A stretch of DNA of 64,000 bases from CAYLMG01 sp964493425 (GTDB lineage: Bacteria; Planctomycetota; Phycisphaerae; Sedimentisphaerales; Anaerobacaceae): contig CAZBMW010000012.1 of assembly GCA_964493425.1 (NCBI GenBank), positions 1-64,000 on the forward strand, in the 5' to 3' direction. How positions within the stretch are numbered: position 1 is the first letter of the stretch; each line of letters starts with the position of its first letter. Shown piece by piece: positions 8,421 through 17,159 of the stretch. Below the pieces are notes generated by a model. That model worked only from the letters and a program-made list of their open reading frames with translations, was not told the DNA's origin and made no database searches. Both the position numbers and the translations under genes were made by a program.

Positions 8421-9377
8421 GTGACGAAAATGAATCAGGATAAGAGAAAAGTTGTGGTAATAGGCGCAGGCTCGGTGGGAACTGCGTATATTTATGCACT
8501 GCTGCCGGGTGGGCTTGCCGGTGAGATAGTGTTGCTCGATATCGATACAAAGCGCGCCGAAGGCGAGGTTATGGACCTCTCGCACGGCCTGCCCTTTATA
8601 CCACCGGTAAAAATACGCTCCGGTGACTATAACGATTGCCGCGACGCAAGCCTGATTGTTGTTACAGCCGGTGCAAAACAAAAGCCCGGACAGAGCCGCC
8701 TCGAGCTTATCCGTAGCAATGTCGAAATTGTCAGCTCAATATGCGAAAGGATAAAAGAGTCCGGCTCCGAGGCGGTGCTTGTTATGGTTACCAATCCGGT
8801 TGATATCCTAACCTTTCTGGCATTGAAGAGGCTCGGCTGGCCGAAACAGCGCGTTATAGGCTCAGGTACTGTTCTCGACAGCGCGAGGTTCAAATATATG
8901 CTGAGCATGCATTGCGGAATAGATGCGAGAAATGTCCACGCTTATATTCTCGGCGAGCACGGTGACAGCGAGGTCGCTGCCTGGAGTATGACACACATCG
9001 CCGGTATTCCTATTAAAGGTTATTGTGTCATCTGCGGAGCCTGCGACCACACAAAAACCTATCAGCAAATCACATCGGATGTGCGAAACTCCGCATATCA
9101 CATAATCGATTACAAAGGCTCGACTTACTACGGCATAGGCCTGTCGCTGGTTCGAATTTCCGGGGCTATATTGCGAAATGAAAACAGCGTATTGACCGTT
9201 TCAACACTGCTGCAAGGTGAATATGGAATAAAGGATATCTGTTTAAGTGTCCCCTGTATCGTTGGCAGCAGCGGTGTATCGAGCATTATAACGGCAAGAC
9301 TCGACACCGCCGAGCAGCAGGCGCTTGAATCATCAGCCGATGTTTTACGCAAAATTTTTAATAGTTTAAATTTATAG
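8421..9377 (+). CDS. ldh: L-lactate dehydrogenase (NAD-dependent)
   Basis: Reduces pyruvate to L-lactate with NADH. The Rossmann motif GAGSVG is at 15-20. The active-site loop reads KQKPGQSR, with the glutamine that favours pyruvate where malate dehydrogenases have arginine. The catalytic histidine is in GEHGDSE (about 178-184), and VTNPVD is present. I chose the GTG at 8421 because AAGGA (8410-8414) sits 6 bases upstream; the in-frame ATG at 8430 would be 15 bases away. The gene converges on the larC unit, and a lactate-related neighbour on each strand is suggestive only. Confidence 0.93.
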   Translation: MTKMNQDKRKVVVIGAGSVGTAYIYALLPGGLAGEIVLLDIDTKRAEGEVMDLSHGLPFIPPVKIRSGDYNDCRDASLIVVTAGAKQKPGQSRLELIRSNVEIVSSICERIKESGSEAVLVMVTNPVDILTFLALKRLGWPKQRVIGSGTVLDSARFKYMLSMHCGIDARNVHAYILGEHGDSEVAAWSMTHIAGIPIKGYCVICGACDHTKTYQQITSDVRNSAYHIIDYKGSTYYGIGLSLVRISGAILRNENSVLTVSTLLQGEYGIKDICLSVPCIVGSSGVSSIITARLDTAEQQALESSADVLRKIFNSLNL

Positions 9378-9405
9378 CTTTTAGCAGTTATGAAAGTGTT
9401 TTGCT

Positions 9406-9803
9406 TCAAATTTTAATTTTCTCATAATAAACAAGTGCTTTTTCATAATCAGCGACGCAGAAATTCTTGCTTTTCCCTTTTCTGATGACTTTATGCCCTT
9501 CGGCTTTGAGCAGTTTCGTTAAGCCGGCTCTGCCGCCGCATTTGCAGCTATCCAGGAAAAAATACCTGTCGTTATGGGGCAGGCAAAATCGGCACCGTGC
9601 TTTCTTGCGAGAATTTCTCTAATCTCATTGATTGTTATCAATTTACCCTTCGGTACCTTTTTCATTATTGCATCAACCTCCAGCGGGGCAGGTATAATGC
9701 AGGCCCCTTCAGGCCATTTTTTGGGTTTCCTTTTATACTGAGCAATTTTAGGCAGGTCTTTCGAATCGTTAAGCTTTTCCTGCCACGATTTTCTCTTTTT
9801 CAC
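9406..9803 (-). pseudogene. Broken MGMT-family (alkyltransferase-like) gene: frameshift plus internal deletion
   Basis: The minus strand from 9803 encodes about 94 residues that match the MGMT-like family: IPAPLEVDAIMKKVPKGKLI, then a wing with HGADFACPITTGIFSWIAA. The frame then runs into TAA at 9519-9521. The shifted frame continues immediately with LTKLLKAEGHKVIRKGK and ADYEKAL, stopping at TGA 9406-9408. In family members as I recall them, about 30-35 residues (around DITPYWRTLK) separate these two parts, so the gene has lost a segment as well as the frame. Its start overlaps the larC stop by 4 bases (ATGA), which fits former translational coupling. A sequencing error could explain the frameshift but not the missing segment. 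Confidence 0.75.
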
Positions 9804-10987
9804 TTTTCTGTTCCTTTGTATTCTTTCAAGGCGGCTTCCATAACCTTTTTTATGGGGACATTGAGCTTTTCCGCGGCATTTTTGCAGTCCTCAAATTCCG
9901 GTTTTGCATTTACGATTTTGCCGCCGAATGTCCCCGTCTTGATCCTGATTTTTCCGAACTTCGTCTTAACTGTTACGAAGCTACGCAGAAGTTTGCTTCT
10001 TTGTAATAGCTGTTTCCTTATTCCGAATGTAAGTCCTTGCTGTAGAATGACTTGTGTAATTTTCATTTCATCTTCGGGCCGACATATTGCAGATAGTTTA
10101 ACAGCAGGGCGGTTGTGTTTCATATAAATCGGTGTTGTGAACACATCAAGCGCACCTGCCTCAAGCAGTTTTTCGCTTGTATATCCGATTTGTTCCGCGG
10201 TAGCATCGTCGATATTTGTTTCCAATAGGTAAACGGAATCCATATCAGCCTGCGCCGGTTTTTCTGCCAGGCCGATGAAAAGGCGGAGTATATTCGGAAA
10301 ATGTTTTGAATCCAAAGAGCCGGCGCCGCAGGCTACTTTTTCAATCTTCATAGAAGGAAGCGCACAAAATTCGTCAACTATTGTTGTAAGTATTGCTGCT
10401 GCTGTAGGCGTGAGCAGTTCAAAGTCGGCTGGCCCTGCAATAACAGGGACACCTTCGAGCAATTCCGCCGTCGCCGGAGCCGGCACAGGCATCAGACCGT
10501 GGGCAGTTTTTATTACACCTGAGCCGACACTCAAAGCTGAGCTGTAAAATTTCTCAATACCTTTTTCTCTGAAAAATTGATACCCGACGGAAGCACTTAC
10601 GATATCTGCTATCGAGTCAATTGCACCTACTTCGTGAAAATTGATATCATTTATTTTTTCGTTATGAACTTTCGCTTCAGCGTCAGCCAATCTCTCGAAA
10701 ATACGGATTGCAGTCTTTTTTGCAGGCGGATTTATTTTGCTTTTGCTTATAATGTCGGTTATCTGTCTAAGATTTCTGTGTGTTTTTTGCTTGCCTGATG
10801 AAGGGATGAACTGAACGGCGCGAAAACCGCATCGTTTAACTTTTTTTATTTTTATATCGAGATTTTTTAACTTAAGGCTTTTGAGCTGGTGCTTTAAGAA
10901 ATCGGCGTCGAGGCCTGCATCGAGAAAAGCTGCTGCAATCATATCTCCGCCTGCACCGGCGAAACAGTCGAAATAGGCAATCTTCAT
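9800..10987 (-). CDS. larC: LarC-like nickel-pincer cofactor nickel insertase
   Basis: LarC inserts nickel into the pyridinium bis-thiocarboxylate nucleotide cofactor of lactate racemase LarA, using CTP. The N-terminus KIAYFDCFAGAGGDMIAAA and the central INFHEVGAIDSIADIV, AHGLMPVPAPATAELL and LLETNIDDATAEQ are hallmarks of the family. The C-terminal half (MKHNRPAVKLSAICRPEDE, about 280-298) corresponds to the LarC2 part, so the protein is full length (395 residues). I chose ATG 10987 because AAGGA lies 9 bases upstream; an ATG six codons earlier has no such site. LarA, LarB and LarE are not in the window, so the partner enzyme is unknown. Confidence 0.88.
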   Translation of the reverse strand: MKIAYFDCFAGAGGDMIAAAFLDAGLDADFLKHQLKSLKLKNLDIKIKKVKRCGFRAVQFIPSSGKQKTHRNLRQITDIISKSKINPPAKKTAIRIFERLADAEAKVHNEKINDINFHEVGAIDSIADIVSASVGYQFFREKGIEKFYSSALSVGSGVIKTAHGLMPVPAPATAELLEGVPVIAGPADFELLTPTAAAILTTIVDEFCALPSMKIEKVACGAGSLDSKHFPNILRLFIGLAEKPAQADMDSVYLLETNIDDATAEQIGYTSEKLLEAGALDVFTTPIYMKHNRPAVKLSAICRPEDEMKITQVILQQGLTFGIRKQLLQRSKLLRSFVTVKTKFGKIRIKTGTFGGKIVNAKPEFEDCKNAAEKLNVPIKKVMEAALKEYKGTEK

Positions 10988-11205
10988 AATTGAGTTCCTT
11001 AACAAATTCAGGTTTTAATTTTAGCAGGAAATTTCAGATAGAGGTATAATAAAAAGTGACAATAATTTGTGTTTAGATACGAATAAAACAGTATTTTTCA
11101 AGCCCGGCTAAGGAGTGAGGTTTCAAAAATTTTTATTTTTTTTGTAAAAAAACTGTTATATTCGAGTTGGCAGAACAATCTTAATATTGGTAATACGACA
11201 CAGAT

Positions 11206-13197
11206 ATGGCTAATGGCAAAGACTATATTGAGTTGGTTAACAAGGCCCAGCAGGGCGATAGGGACAGTCTAAGCCGGCTTTCCGAACTGAGTGTAAATTA
11301 TTTACGCACATATATTTACCGCCTTACACTCCAGGAGAGCCTCACAGAAGACATCGTGCAGGACAGCCTGTTGGAGCTGATACAATCTATAGGCAAGCTT
11401 AAAAGTGCGGGCAGTTTCTTCTCTTGGCTGCGTGTGATGGCAGTGAATAAAATGTACAGCAGGTTAAAGAAGGAAAAACGACATAAAGCCGTTAGTCTGT
11501 CTGCGGACGAAAGTAAGTATATTCAAATCGCTGGCGATAAAGAAGGGCAGGACAATATGTCAGGTTTAGAGTCGAAGGAATGGAAACAAATTATTCTTGA
11601 TTCGATGCGTTTGTTGAAGCCCCGTCAAAGGCAGGTTCTTGTGCTTCGTTGCTATGAGAGTATGGAGTATTCTCAAATTGCAGAAGAGATGGGCTGCAGC
11701 CAATTTAACGCGCGCGTATTATTTTATCGAGCCAAAAATGCTCTCAAAAAGAAATTGCGGCACAGGGGGCTGCATAGGGGGATGTTCCTGTCAGCTCTGG
11801 TCCTGTTTGGAAAGATTACAAGTCGCAGTGAGGCGGAGATTATAAGTGTTTCTGCGGGTACGGTTGAGGTAGGTGTTTCTGCGTCGCTTGTCGGCAGTAT
11901 CCTTACCAAGCTGGGGATAAGCGTGACGGCAACTTTGGCGGCATTGGTTCTCAGTCTGGTGACTCTGAGCACAACAGGGAATATTGATGATGTTTTTTCT
12001 TTATTTGGGGTCAGCGAAGGGGCTCTGCGAAGGTCTGATGTAAGAAGCTTTTATTATATGGAACAAAACTGGGGTGCGACCGGCCAGTTCAATCGCAACC
12101 TTATGCGCGGCCGAAGCCTTAGCAGGGGAGCCTATGAACAATGGTTTTATTTTCCTGAAGGCGTCGATGGCCCTATGTTTATGATGATGCAGCGATGGGA
12201 CCCGCAGCGTAAGGGAAGATTATGCGGATGGCTGCAGAACAGCGAGGGCAACTTTTATTATCACGCCGGAAACAACACTATTTACATTAATAACTATAAT
12301 TTACCGCTCTTGGGTCTGCAGACGAGGCGTCTGCCGACCGATACGCAGCAGTTTACGGAATTTCTTGACAGCGTCGAAGGTAAAATTCCTGGTGTCAATT
12401 ATTACAGGGACCCGAAGACGGGATTGCTGACCGGAGTTCTGGATAATCGTTTCTATAACGTTGATGATTACGAGTATAATATTGTATATAACACCCTTGA
12501 TAAAACTACTTTCGATTCATTCAGGTACCCCTGGCCGGAAGATACAGCGGTAGTTGATCAGCGGGATGCAATGCACAAAAGGCTCTGGACCTACTTTACT
12601 ATTAGCGGAAGGATTGATAATCTGGTTATTGACGGAAAGGGCAGAATACCGTTTGTTTACGATGCACTTGATGAGTATAAGCCCTGGCTTCAGCTCGATA
12701 TAGCAGGCAGGTTGCAGATTATTGATTGTTCCTGGGGTGCATATACGGTCGCGGACAACGGTGAGATTATGACGGTTTATCCTGCAGGCAGTTTTTTCAA
12801 GGGATTATCGCAGCCCTGGTTGGGTATGCATACAGCCGACCTTATCAGGAGAAACGCCGTCAAAAGAAAAATCAGCTTCACTCTGGAAAAGCTTCATTAC
12901 AATCCAAACGAGTCCCAGTATGAGCAAACCGTGATTACGTTGTTTTCCGACAAAGCAAAAAGCAGGCCCATAATGAGATATTTTATCGATGTCACCACGG
13001 ACGTTGTGGAAAGGATAGAGTTTCTTAGTGACAATGGCGAGCTGAAAGGCAGATTGAATTTTACATATTATCAGGATATTGAGCGGATTGGAGATGAGTT
13101 TGCAGAGCCTGAAAAGATAAAGCTGCCGAAACGAAAAAAGAGCAAATCGATGGGGATAGAGTGGCTGTTGCGCTTGTCTGAGGGGACAATTGAATAA
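11206..13197 (+). CDS. ECF-type sigma factor fused to a membrane anchor and a large extracytoplasmic domain
   Basis: Residues 1-90 match sigma-70 region 2 (DIVQDSLLELIQS, FFSWLRVMAVNKMYSRLKKE). Residues about 125-185 match region 4 (LKPRQRQVLVLRCYESMEYSQIAEEMGCS), together an RNA polymerase sigma factor. A basic linker is followed by a hydrophobic segment at about 235-257. The remaining 400 residues have the look of an outer-membrane or periplasmic beta-rich domain; I recognise no family there. The arrangement suggests a membrane-tethered sigma factor that may sense the envelope, which is inference. The stop and the start of the next gene overlap (TAATG), so both are translated together. Confidence 0.85.
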   Translation: MANGKDYIELVNKAQQGDRDSLSRLSELSVNYLRTYIYRLTLQESLTEDIVQDSLLELIQSIGKLKSAGSFFSWLRVMAVNKMYSRLKKEKRHKAVSLSADESKYIQIAGDKEGQDNMSGLESKEWKQIILDSMRLLKPRQRQVLVLRCYESMEYSQIAEEMGCSQFNARVLFYRAKNALKKKLRHRGLHRGMFLSALVLFGKITSRSEAEIISVSAGTVEVGVSASLVGSILTKLGISVTATLAALVLSLVTLSTTGNIDDVFSLFGVSEGALRRSDVRSFYYMEQNWGATGQFNRNLMRGRSLSRGAYEQWFYFPEGVDGPMFMMMQRWDPQRKGRLCGWLQNSEGNFYYHAGNNTIYINNYNLPLLGLQTRRLPTDTQQFTEFLDSVEGKIPGVNYYRDPKTGLLTGVLDNRFYNVDDYEYNIVYNTLDKTTFDSFRYPWPEDTAVVDQRDAMHKRLWTYFTISGRIDNLVIDGKGRIPFVYDALDEYKPWLQLDIAGRLQIIDCSWGAYTVADNGEIMTVYPAGSFFKGLSQPWLGMHTADLIRRNAVKRKISFTLEKLHYNPNESQYEQTVITLFSDKAKSRPIMRYFIDVTTDVVERIEFLSDNGELKGRLNFTYYQDIERIGDEFAEPEKIKLPKRKKSKSMGIEWLLRLSEGTIE

Positions 13198-14063
13198 TGG
13201 GCGACTCGAGAGGCCAAAGTCAGTATAATCGTTTCAGTTCCGGCAGGGGCAATTTCATAGAAAACAATCTTCAATTTTCGATGTGCAGAGCTTTTAACCT
13301 GATTGAGCTGCTCGTTGTGCTGTCGATTATTTCGCTTCTTATCAGTATAACGGTTCCGGCTTTGAGCCTGTTGAGGGTTAAAGGCCGGCAGCTTTACTGC
13401 AGAAATAATCTGCGTCAGCTTGTCCTTGCAAACGAAGGCTACGCACACGAGAACGATGGCAGTTATGTCCCCGGCTCGTCGGACATTTTCACCGATAACC
13501 TGCACAGGTGGTTTGGGGTTCGCGAGAATATCAGCGAGGCCTTCGATGTGCGAAGCGGGCCGCTCGCGGAATATATAAATCTTAGCAGGGTGAAATGTCC
13601 TACCGGAGCGGACTATATGGAGATCGACCCTATGGAGCCTGATTACGAGGCGGGTAGCGGCGGGTATGGATATAATCTGCTGTATATAGGTTCGAAAATC
13701 TGGCTCAGCGGCTATGAGCCTATAAGCTGTAAGGAGGCAGCCAAAAATGTAGAGGTTATGCATCCTGACCAGACGCTGATGTTCGCAGATACCGCGATGT
13801 CACGGACAGGACGTCTGGTGGAGTACTCCTTCGCCGAGCCGAGATATTTTGTAACGAAAGGCCGGATAACCACTACGTGGGACCCGGAACCTTCCATACA
13901 CTTCAGACACGCCGAACGTGCAAATGTCGCCTGGGCCGATGCTCATACAAGCTCTGAAAGAATGGGCGGATATGACGGCGTGAATGATGACGGGACGAGA
14001 CCTTCGGATATTGAGCTTGGCTGGTTTGAGCCGATGGATAACTCGATGTTCGATTTGGAATGA
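13197..14063 (+). CDS. Type II secretion/type IV pilin-like prepilin protein of the planctomycete H-X9-DG type
   Basis: A 288-residue protein with the prepilin motif AFNLIELLVVLSIISLLIS at about 32-50, where E at position 5 of the mature form is present. The C-terminal region carries HAERANVAWADAH, close to the H-X9-DG motif of abundant planctomycete prepilins but with DA for DG. The leader before the cleavage site is long (about 30 residues). The internal ATG at 13281 would give a short leader, but it has no ribosome site, whereas GAGGGG lies before 13197. The one-base overlap with the sigma-factor gene indicates coupling. It may be a pseudopilin exported by, or acting with, the regulated envelope system; that link is inferred. 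Confidence 0.82.
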   Translation: MGDSRGQSQYNRFSSGRGNFIENNLQFSMCRAFNLIELLVVLSIISLLISITVPALSLLRVKGRQLYCRNNLRQLVLANEGYAHENDGSYVPGSSDIFTDNLHRWFGVRENISEAFDVRSGPLAEYINLSRVKCPTGADYMEIDPMEPDYEAGSGGYGYNLLYIGSKIWLSGYEPISCKEAAKNVEVMHPDQTLMFADTAMSRTGRLVEYSFAEPRYFVTKGRITTTWDPEPSIHFRHAERANVAWADAHTSSERMGGYDGVNDDGTRPSDIELGWFEPMDNSMFDLE

Positions 14064-14186
14064 AACTGATATTGACACACGCGGTGCTGTGAATTCTTCG
14101 TGGAAGAAAAGATTTTTTCTAACGATAACTATCGATACAGATATTCTGCCTTCATCAAAAGTTCGCCTTGAATTTTATTTATTTTT

Positions 14187-15605
14187 ATGGTAATACACTT
14201 TTCCGGTATGGAGCGTAAAATAAATAAATTATTTGTTTGTCTATTGATACTGTGGCTGGCAGTTGTAGCTCAGGCCGATTTGGAAAAAAGCATAGAGTCC
14301 ATAATCAATCGGCCGACACAAAGGAAAACCCAATTCGCAATTAATATCATAAATGCTGATAGCGGGGAAATTGTCTATAGTCACAATGCGAGCAGGCCTT
14401 TGATACCGGCTTCGAATATGAAAGTCATTACGACCGCTGCGGCATTAAGGTTTTTAGGCCCTGACTTTGAATATAGAACTCAGGTTGGCCTGTGCGATAA
14501 TAATATCGTTGTAATCGGAAGCGGTGACCCGTTGTTGGGCGATGAAAAGACTGATATTAAAAACGGTAGAAAAATCGGGTGGGTACTCGATGACATCACA
14601 GAAAAGTTAAAACAGCTCGGCATAAAAGAAATTAACGATATCATTGTTGATACAGCAGTTTTTGACGACCAGCGTGTTCATCCAAGCTGGCCCGAAAAGG
14701 ATTTGAATAAATGGTGGGCAGCCGAGGTCTGCGGACTGAATTATAATGACAACTGTATAGCGATGACCGTCGAAAATAAGAAGGGCAGGGCGGTTGTAAG
14801 TATCGAGCCGCAAACGAGTTATGTCAATATTGTTAATCAGGTAAAAATTATAAAAAAAGGTAGCGAAGCTGTTGGTGCTTATCGGCAGCCCGGAAAAGAG
14901 AACTGCCTGTACGTAAAAGGTAACTGCCGAAAGGCTCAGGGACCTTTCGATGTGGCCATTGAAAGGCCTGCGGGTTTTTTCGGGCAGTTGCTGGCCGAAA
15001 GGCTGCTATCAGCAGGTGTAACTGCAAAGGGAAGATTGATAGAGAAGGTAATCGACCCTGATTGCAAATTCAAAAAAATTGCTGAATACAGGACAAGTCT
15101 GTCGGATTGTTTGTCTCGATGCAACAAGGACAGCCTCGGACTTGCAGCGGAATCTCTTTTGAAGACCATAGCTGCTGTAAAGCAGGGCGGTGAAAACGGA
15201 AGCTGGCCGGCTGGGCAAAAAATCATTTCAGAATACCTTTTGTCACTCGCAATAAACCGGGCAGAATTTAATATTGATGATGCAAGCGGCCTTAGCAGGC
15301 TAAACAGATTAAGCCCGAACGCCATAACGAAGGTTCTACGGGACGTGTATCAAAGCAAAAACAGAAGTTTATTTAAACAGTCACTTGCGGTAGGGGGCGA
15401 GGACGGCACAATAGACAAATATTTTAAAGAGGATAAATACAAAGGAAAAATTTTTGGTAAGACCGGTTACATCTCCACAGTGCGGTCATTTTCAGGTTAT
15501 TGTTTTACCGATAAAGGAACTTTTATCTTCTCAATTCTAACCGAAGGACGCAGCGCCAAAACGCGTGACGCGATAAACGATATTGTAAAGGCAATCTTCG
15601 ATTAA
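14187..15605 (+). CDS. dacB: D-alanyl-D-alanine carboxypeptidase/endopeptidase, PBP4 type (peptidase S13)
   Basis: Trims or cleaves cross-links of peptidoglycan in the periplasm. A signal peptide (KINKLFVCLLILWLAVVAQA) precedes the enzyme. The three penicillin-binding motifs are present: SNMK (SXXK, nucleophile Ser near residue 75), SGLSRLN (SXN-type region, about 372) and KTG (about 425). The wide gap between SXXK and the later motifs is typical of class C PBP4. The start could be ATG 14187 or ATG 14208; neither has a clear ribosome site, and the later one gives a tidier signal peptide. It sits 123 bases after the prepilin gene and could be in the same transcript. Confidence 0.88.
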   Translation: MVIHFSGMERKINKLFVCLLILWLAVVAQADLEKSIESIINRPTQRKTQFAINIINADSGEIVYSHNASRPLIPASNMKVITTAAALRFLGPDFEYRTQVGLCDNNIVVIGSGDPLLGDEKTDIKNGRKIGWVLDDITEKLKQLGIKEINDIIVDTAVFDDQRVHPSWPEKDLNKWWAAEVCGLNYNDNCIAMTVENKKGRAVVSIEPQTSYVNIVNQVKIIKKGSEAVGAYRQPGKENCLYVKGNCRKAQGPFDVAIERPAGFFGQLLAERLLSAGVTAKGRLIEKVIDPDCKFKKIAEYRTSLSDCLSRCNKDSLGLAAESLLKTIAAVKQGGENGSWPAGQKIISEYLLSLAINRAEFNIDDASGLSRLNRLSPNAITKVLRDVYQSKNRSLFKQSLAVGGEDGTIDKYFKEDKYKGKIFGKTGYISTVRSFSGYCFTDKGTFIFSILTEGRSAKTRDAINDIVKAIFD

Positions 15606-15616
15606 ATCAGACCGGT

Positions 15617-17149
15617 TTAGCGTATATGCCGTGTATGGAAAAGTATCAGGCCATTTTCGAGGTATTGTTTATCCCAGCCGGGCCCCGCAGCTTTTTCGAG
15701 TGACCGTTCCAGCCATTTAAAATATTTGGATTCTGTTCCTGTCAGGATTGCTGACGGAGGTGACTTTTCAATCAGCTTTTTTAGTGTCTTTGGGCCGACG
15801 GTATTGGTAGCTTTCAATTCGCCGTCACTCATAAGGTTGGCGACTCGGTAGACGAATGGGCCGGCGGAAAGCTGCGGGTAAATTTCGCATCCGCCTTCGA
15901 GGGCGTAAAGAGGACCGAGTGTCAGAACCGGTTCTGACTTATCGATTTTTTGCGATATCTGTTCCGAGGTCTTGTGAACCCGAAGGGCGGTCCAGTTATC
16001 GGTTTTGAAAAGTCTTGGTATTCTTCTGTAGATAAAAGGATTTTCGATGACACCTATCAGTGCGCAAACAACAATTAATATACAGGCAAACTTAAAATAG
16101 ATTCTTGATGACTGCTGCAGGTATCTTAATGGAAAGGCAAGTGATAATATTAAAAATGGTACCGGTATCGCAAAATACTGCACCCAGATAGTGGGGGGGA
16201 TATAGGCAATGAGGAAGAATAGAATCACAAGCAATCCTGCAAAAGCTGAACTGGCTATGTCGAAGTTTGAGGGTTTTTTCCTGTAATACAGGCAGGTAGA
16301 GTATAAGTAGATGGCCGTTATAATCAGCAGAAGGTATTCAGGCCTTGTAAAGGCATTGATTGTCAAATCGAGCTTATAGAAGCTGAGGCCTGTCTCGTGA
16401 AGAAGTTTACCGTTCAGAAATGGTATTCGATAGATATTCAGCAGAGATGCCTTTGGCGATTGTGCTATTACCCACGCCGGCCAGATAAGAACAATCAAAG
16501 TTGCATAAACGAACGGCAGGGCGGTTTGAAATTTTCGTTTTAAGCTTCCCGGGCTCTTTATAAGTATAAAAATCAAAAAGAACAGCCAGATAAGAGCGGT
16601 TGTTATACGCATACAGGTTGCAAGCGTCAAAATGGCGCCGATAAAAAAGACACGCAAGCAGCTCTTGCTTTTAAAATCGGTTGTAATAAATAGCCAGAAA
16701 GATATTACGACAGACAGTGTTACTGCATCATGGTTCCAGGCAAAGCCGATGGTATAATCTACACAGGAATTGAATAGATACAAAACTGCAGATGCAAAGC
16801 CGAGCAGAAATGCAATAACCGCCTGCCTGCTGAAGATTCGACGGTATATGGCTATTAAAAAAAAGACTGTCAGAAAATCGCATATAACTGAAACCACTCT
16901 GGCTGTGAGCAGAAAATGAGATGTGTTTGTTATTTTATATACACCAGCCAGAAGCAGCGGATGGTAGGGCAGTTGAGCGATGTAGGAGAAGTCTTTATAA
17001 ATCGTTTTGCCCTGCGAGATGAGAACCGCGGCTGTGCAGTACATATGCTCATCGCGGCTAAGAGGCTTTAACATACTATTGGAAAAAACGCAAAGCAGCA
17101 AAAACAGCAAAGCTATTAGTATGATGATATATGTTATTTTACCCGACAT
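15617..17149 (-). CDS. Multi-pass membrane protein of GT-C / glycosyltransferase-39-like type
   Basis: A 510-residue protein with about ten hydrophobic segments. After the first membrane segment comes SRDEHMY and then a loop rich in aromatic residues (YKDFSYIAQLPYHPLLLAG). This matches the first luminal loop with acidic residues in lipid-sugar-dependent glycosyltransferases (PMT/ArnT-like), with DE as candidate catalytic acids. A soluble domain of about 140 residues closes the protein. It probably transfers a sugar from a polyprenyl carrier to an envelope target; acceptor and sugar are unknown. It is the last gene of a four-gene minus-strand set, 10 bases after the preceding CorC-like gene. 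Confidence 0.65.
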   Translation of the reverse strand: MSGKITYIIILIALLFLLLCVFSNSMLKPLSRDEHMYCTAAVLISQGKTIYKDFSYIAQLPYHPLLLAGVYKITNTSHFLLTARVVSVICDFLTVFFLIAIYRRIFSRQAVIAFLLGFASAVLYLFNSCVDYTIGFAWNHDAVTLSVVISFWLFITTDFKSKSCLRVFFIGAILTLATCMRITTALIWLFFLIFILIKSPGSLKRKFQTALPFVYATLIVLIWPAWVIAQSPKASLLNIYRIPFLNGKLLHETGLSFYKLDLTINAFTRPEYLLLIITAIYLYSTCLYYRKKPSNFDIASSAFAGLLVILFFLIAYIPPTIWVQYFAIPVPFLILSLAFPLRYLQQSSRIYFKFACILIVVCALIGVIENPFIYRRIPRLFKTDNWTALRVHKTSEQISQKIDKSEPVLTLGPLYALEGGCEIYPQLSAGPFVYRVANLMSDGELKATNTVGPKTLKKLIEKSPPSAILTGTESKYFKWLERSLEKAAGPGWDKQYLENGLILFHTRHIR

Positions 17150-17159
17150 ATTTATCTTT

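Noticed and set aside
8421..9377. Malate dehydrogenase instead of lactate dehydrogenase
   Set aside because: The substrate loop has glutamine (KQKPGQSR) where malate dehydrogenases carry arginine.
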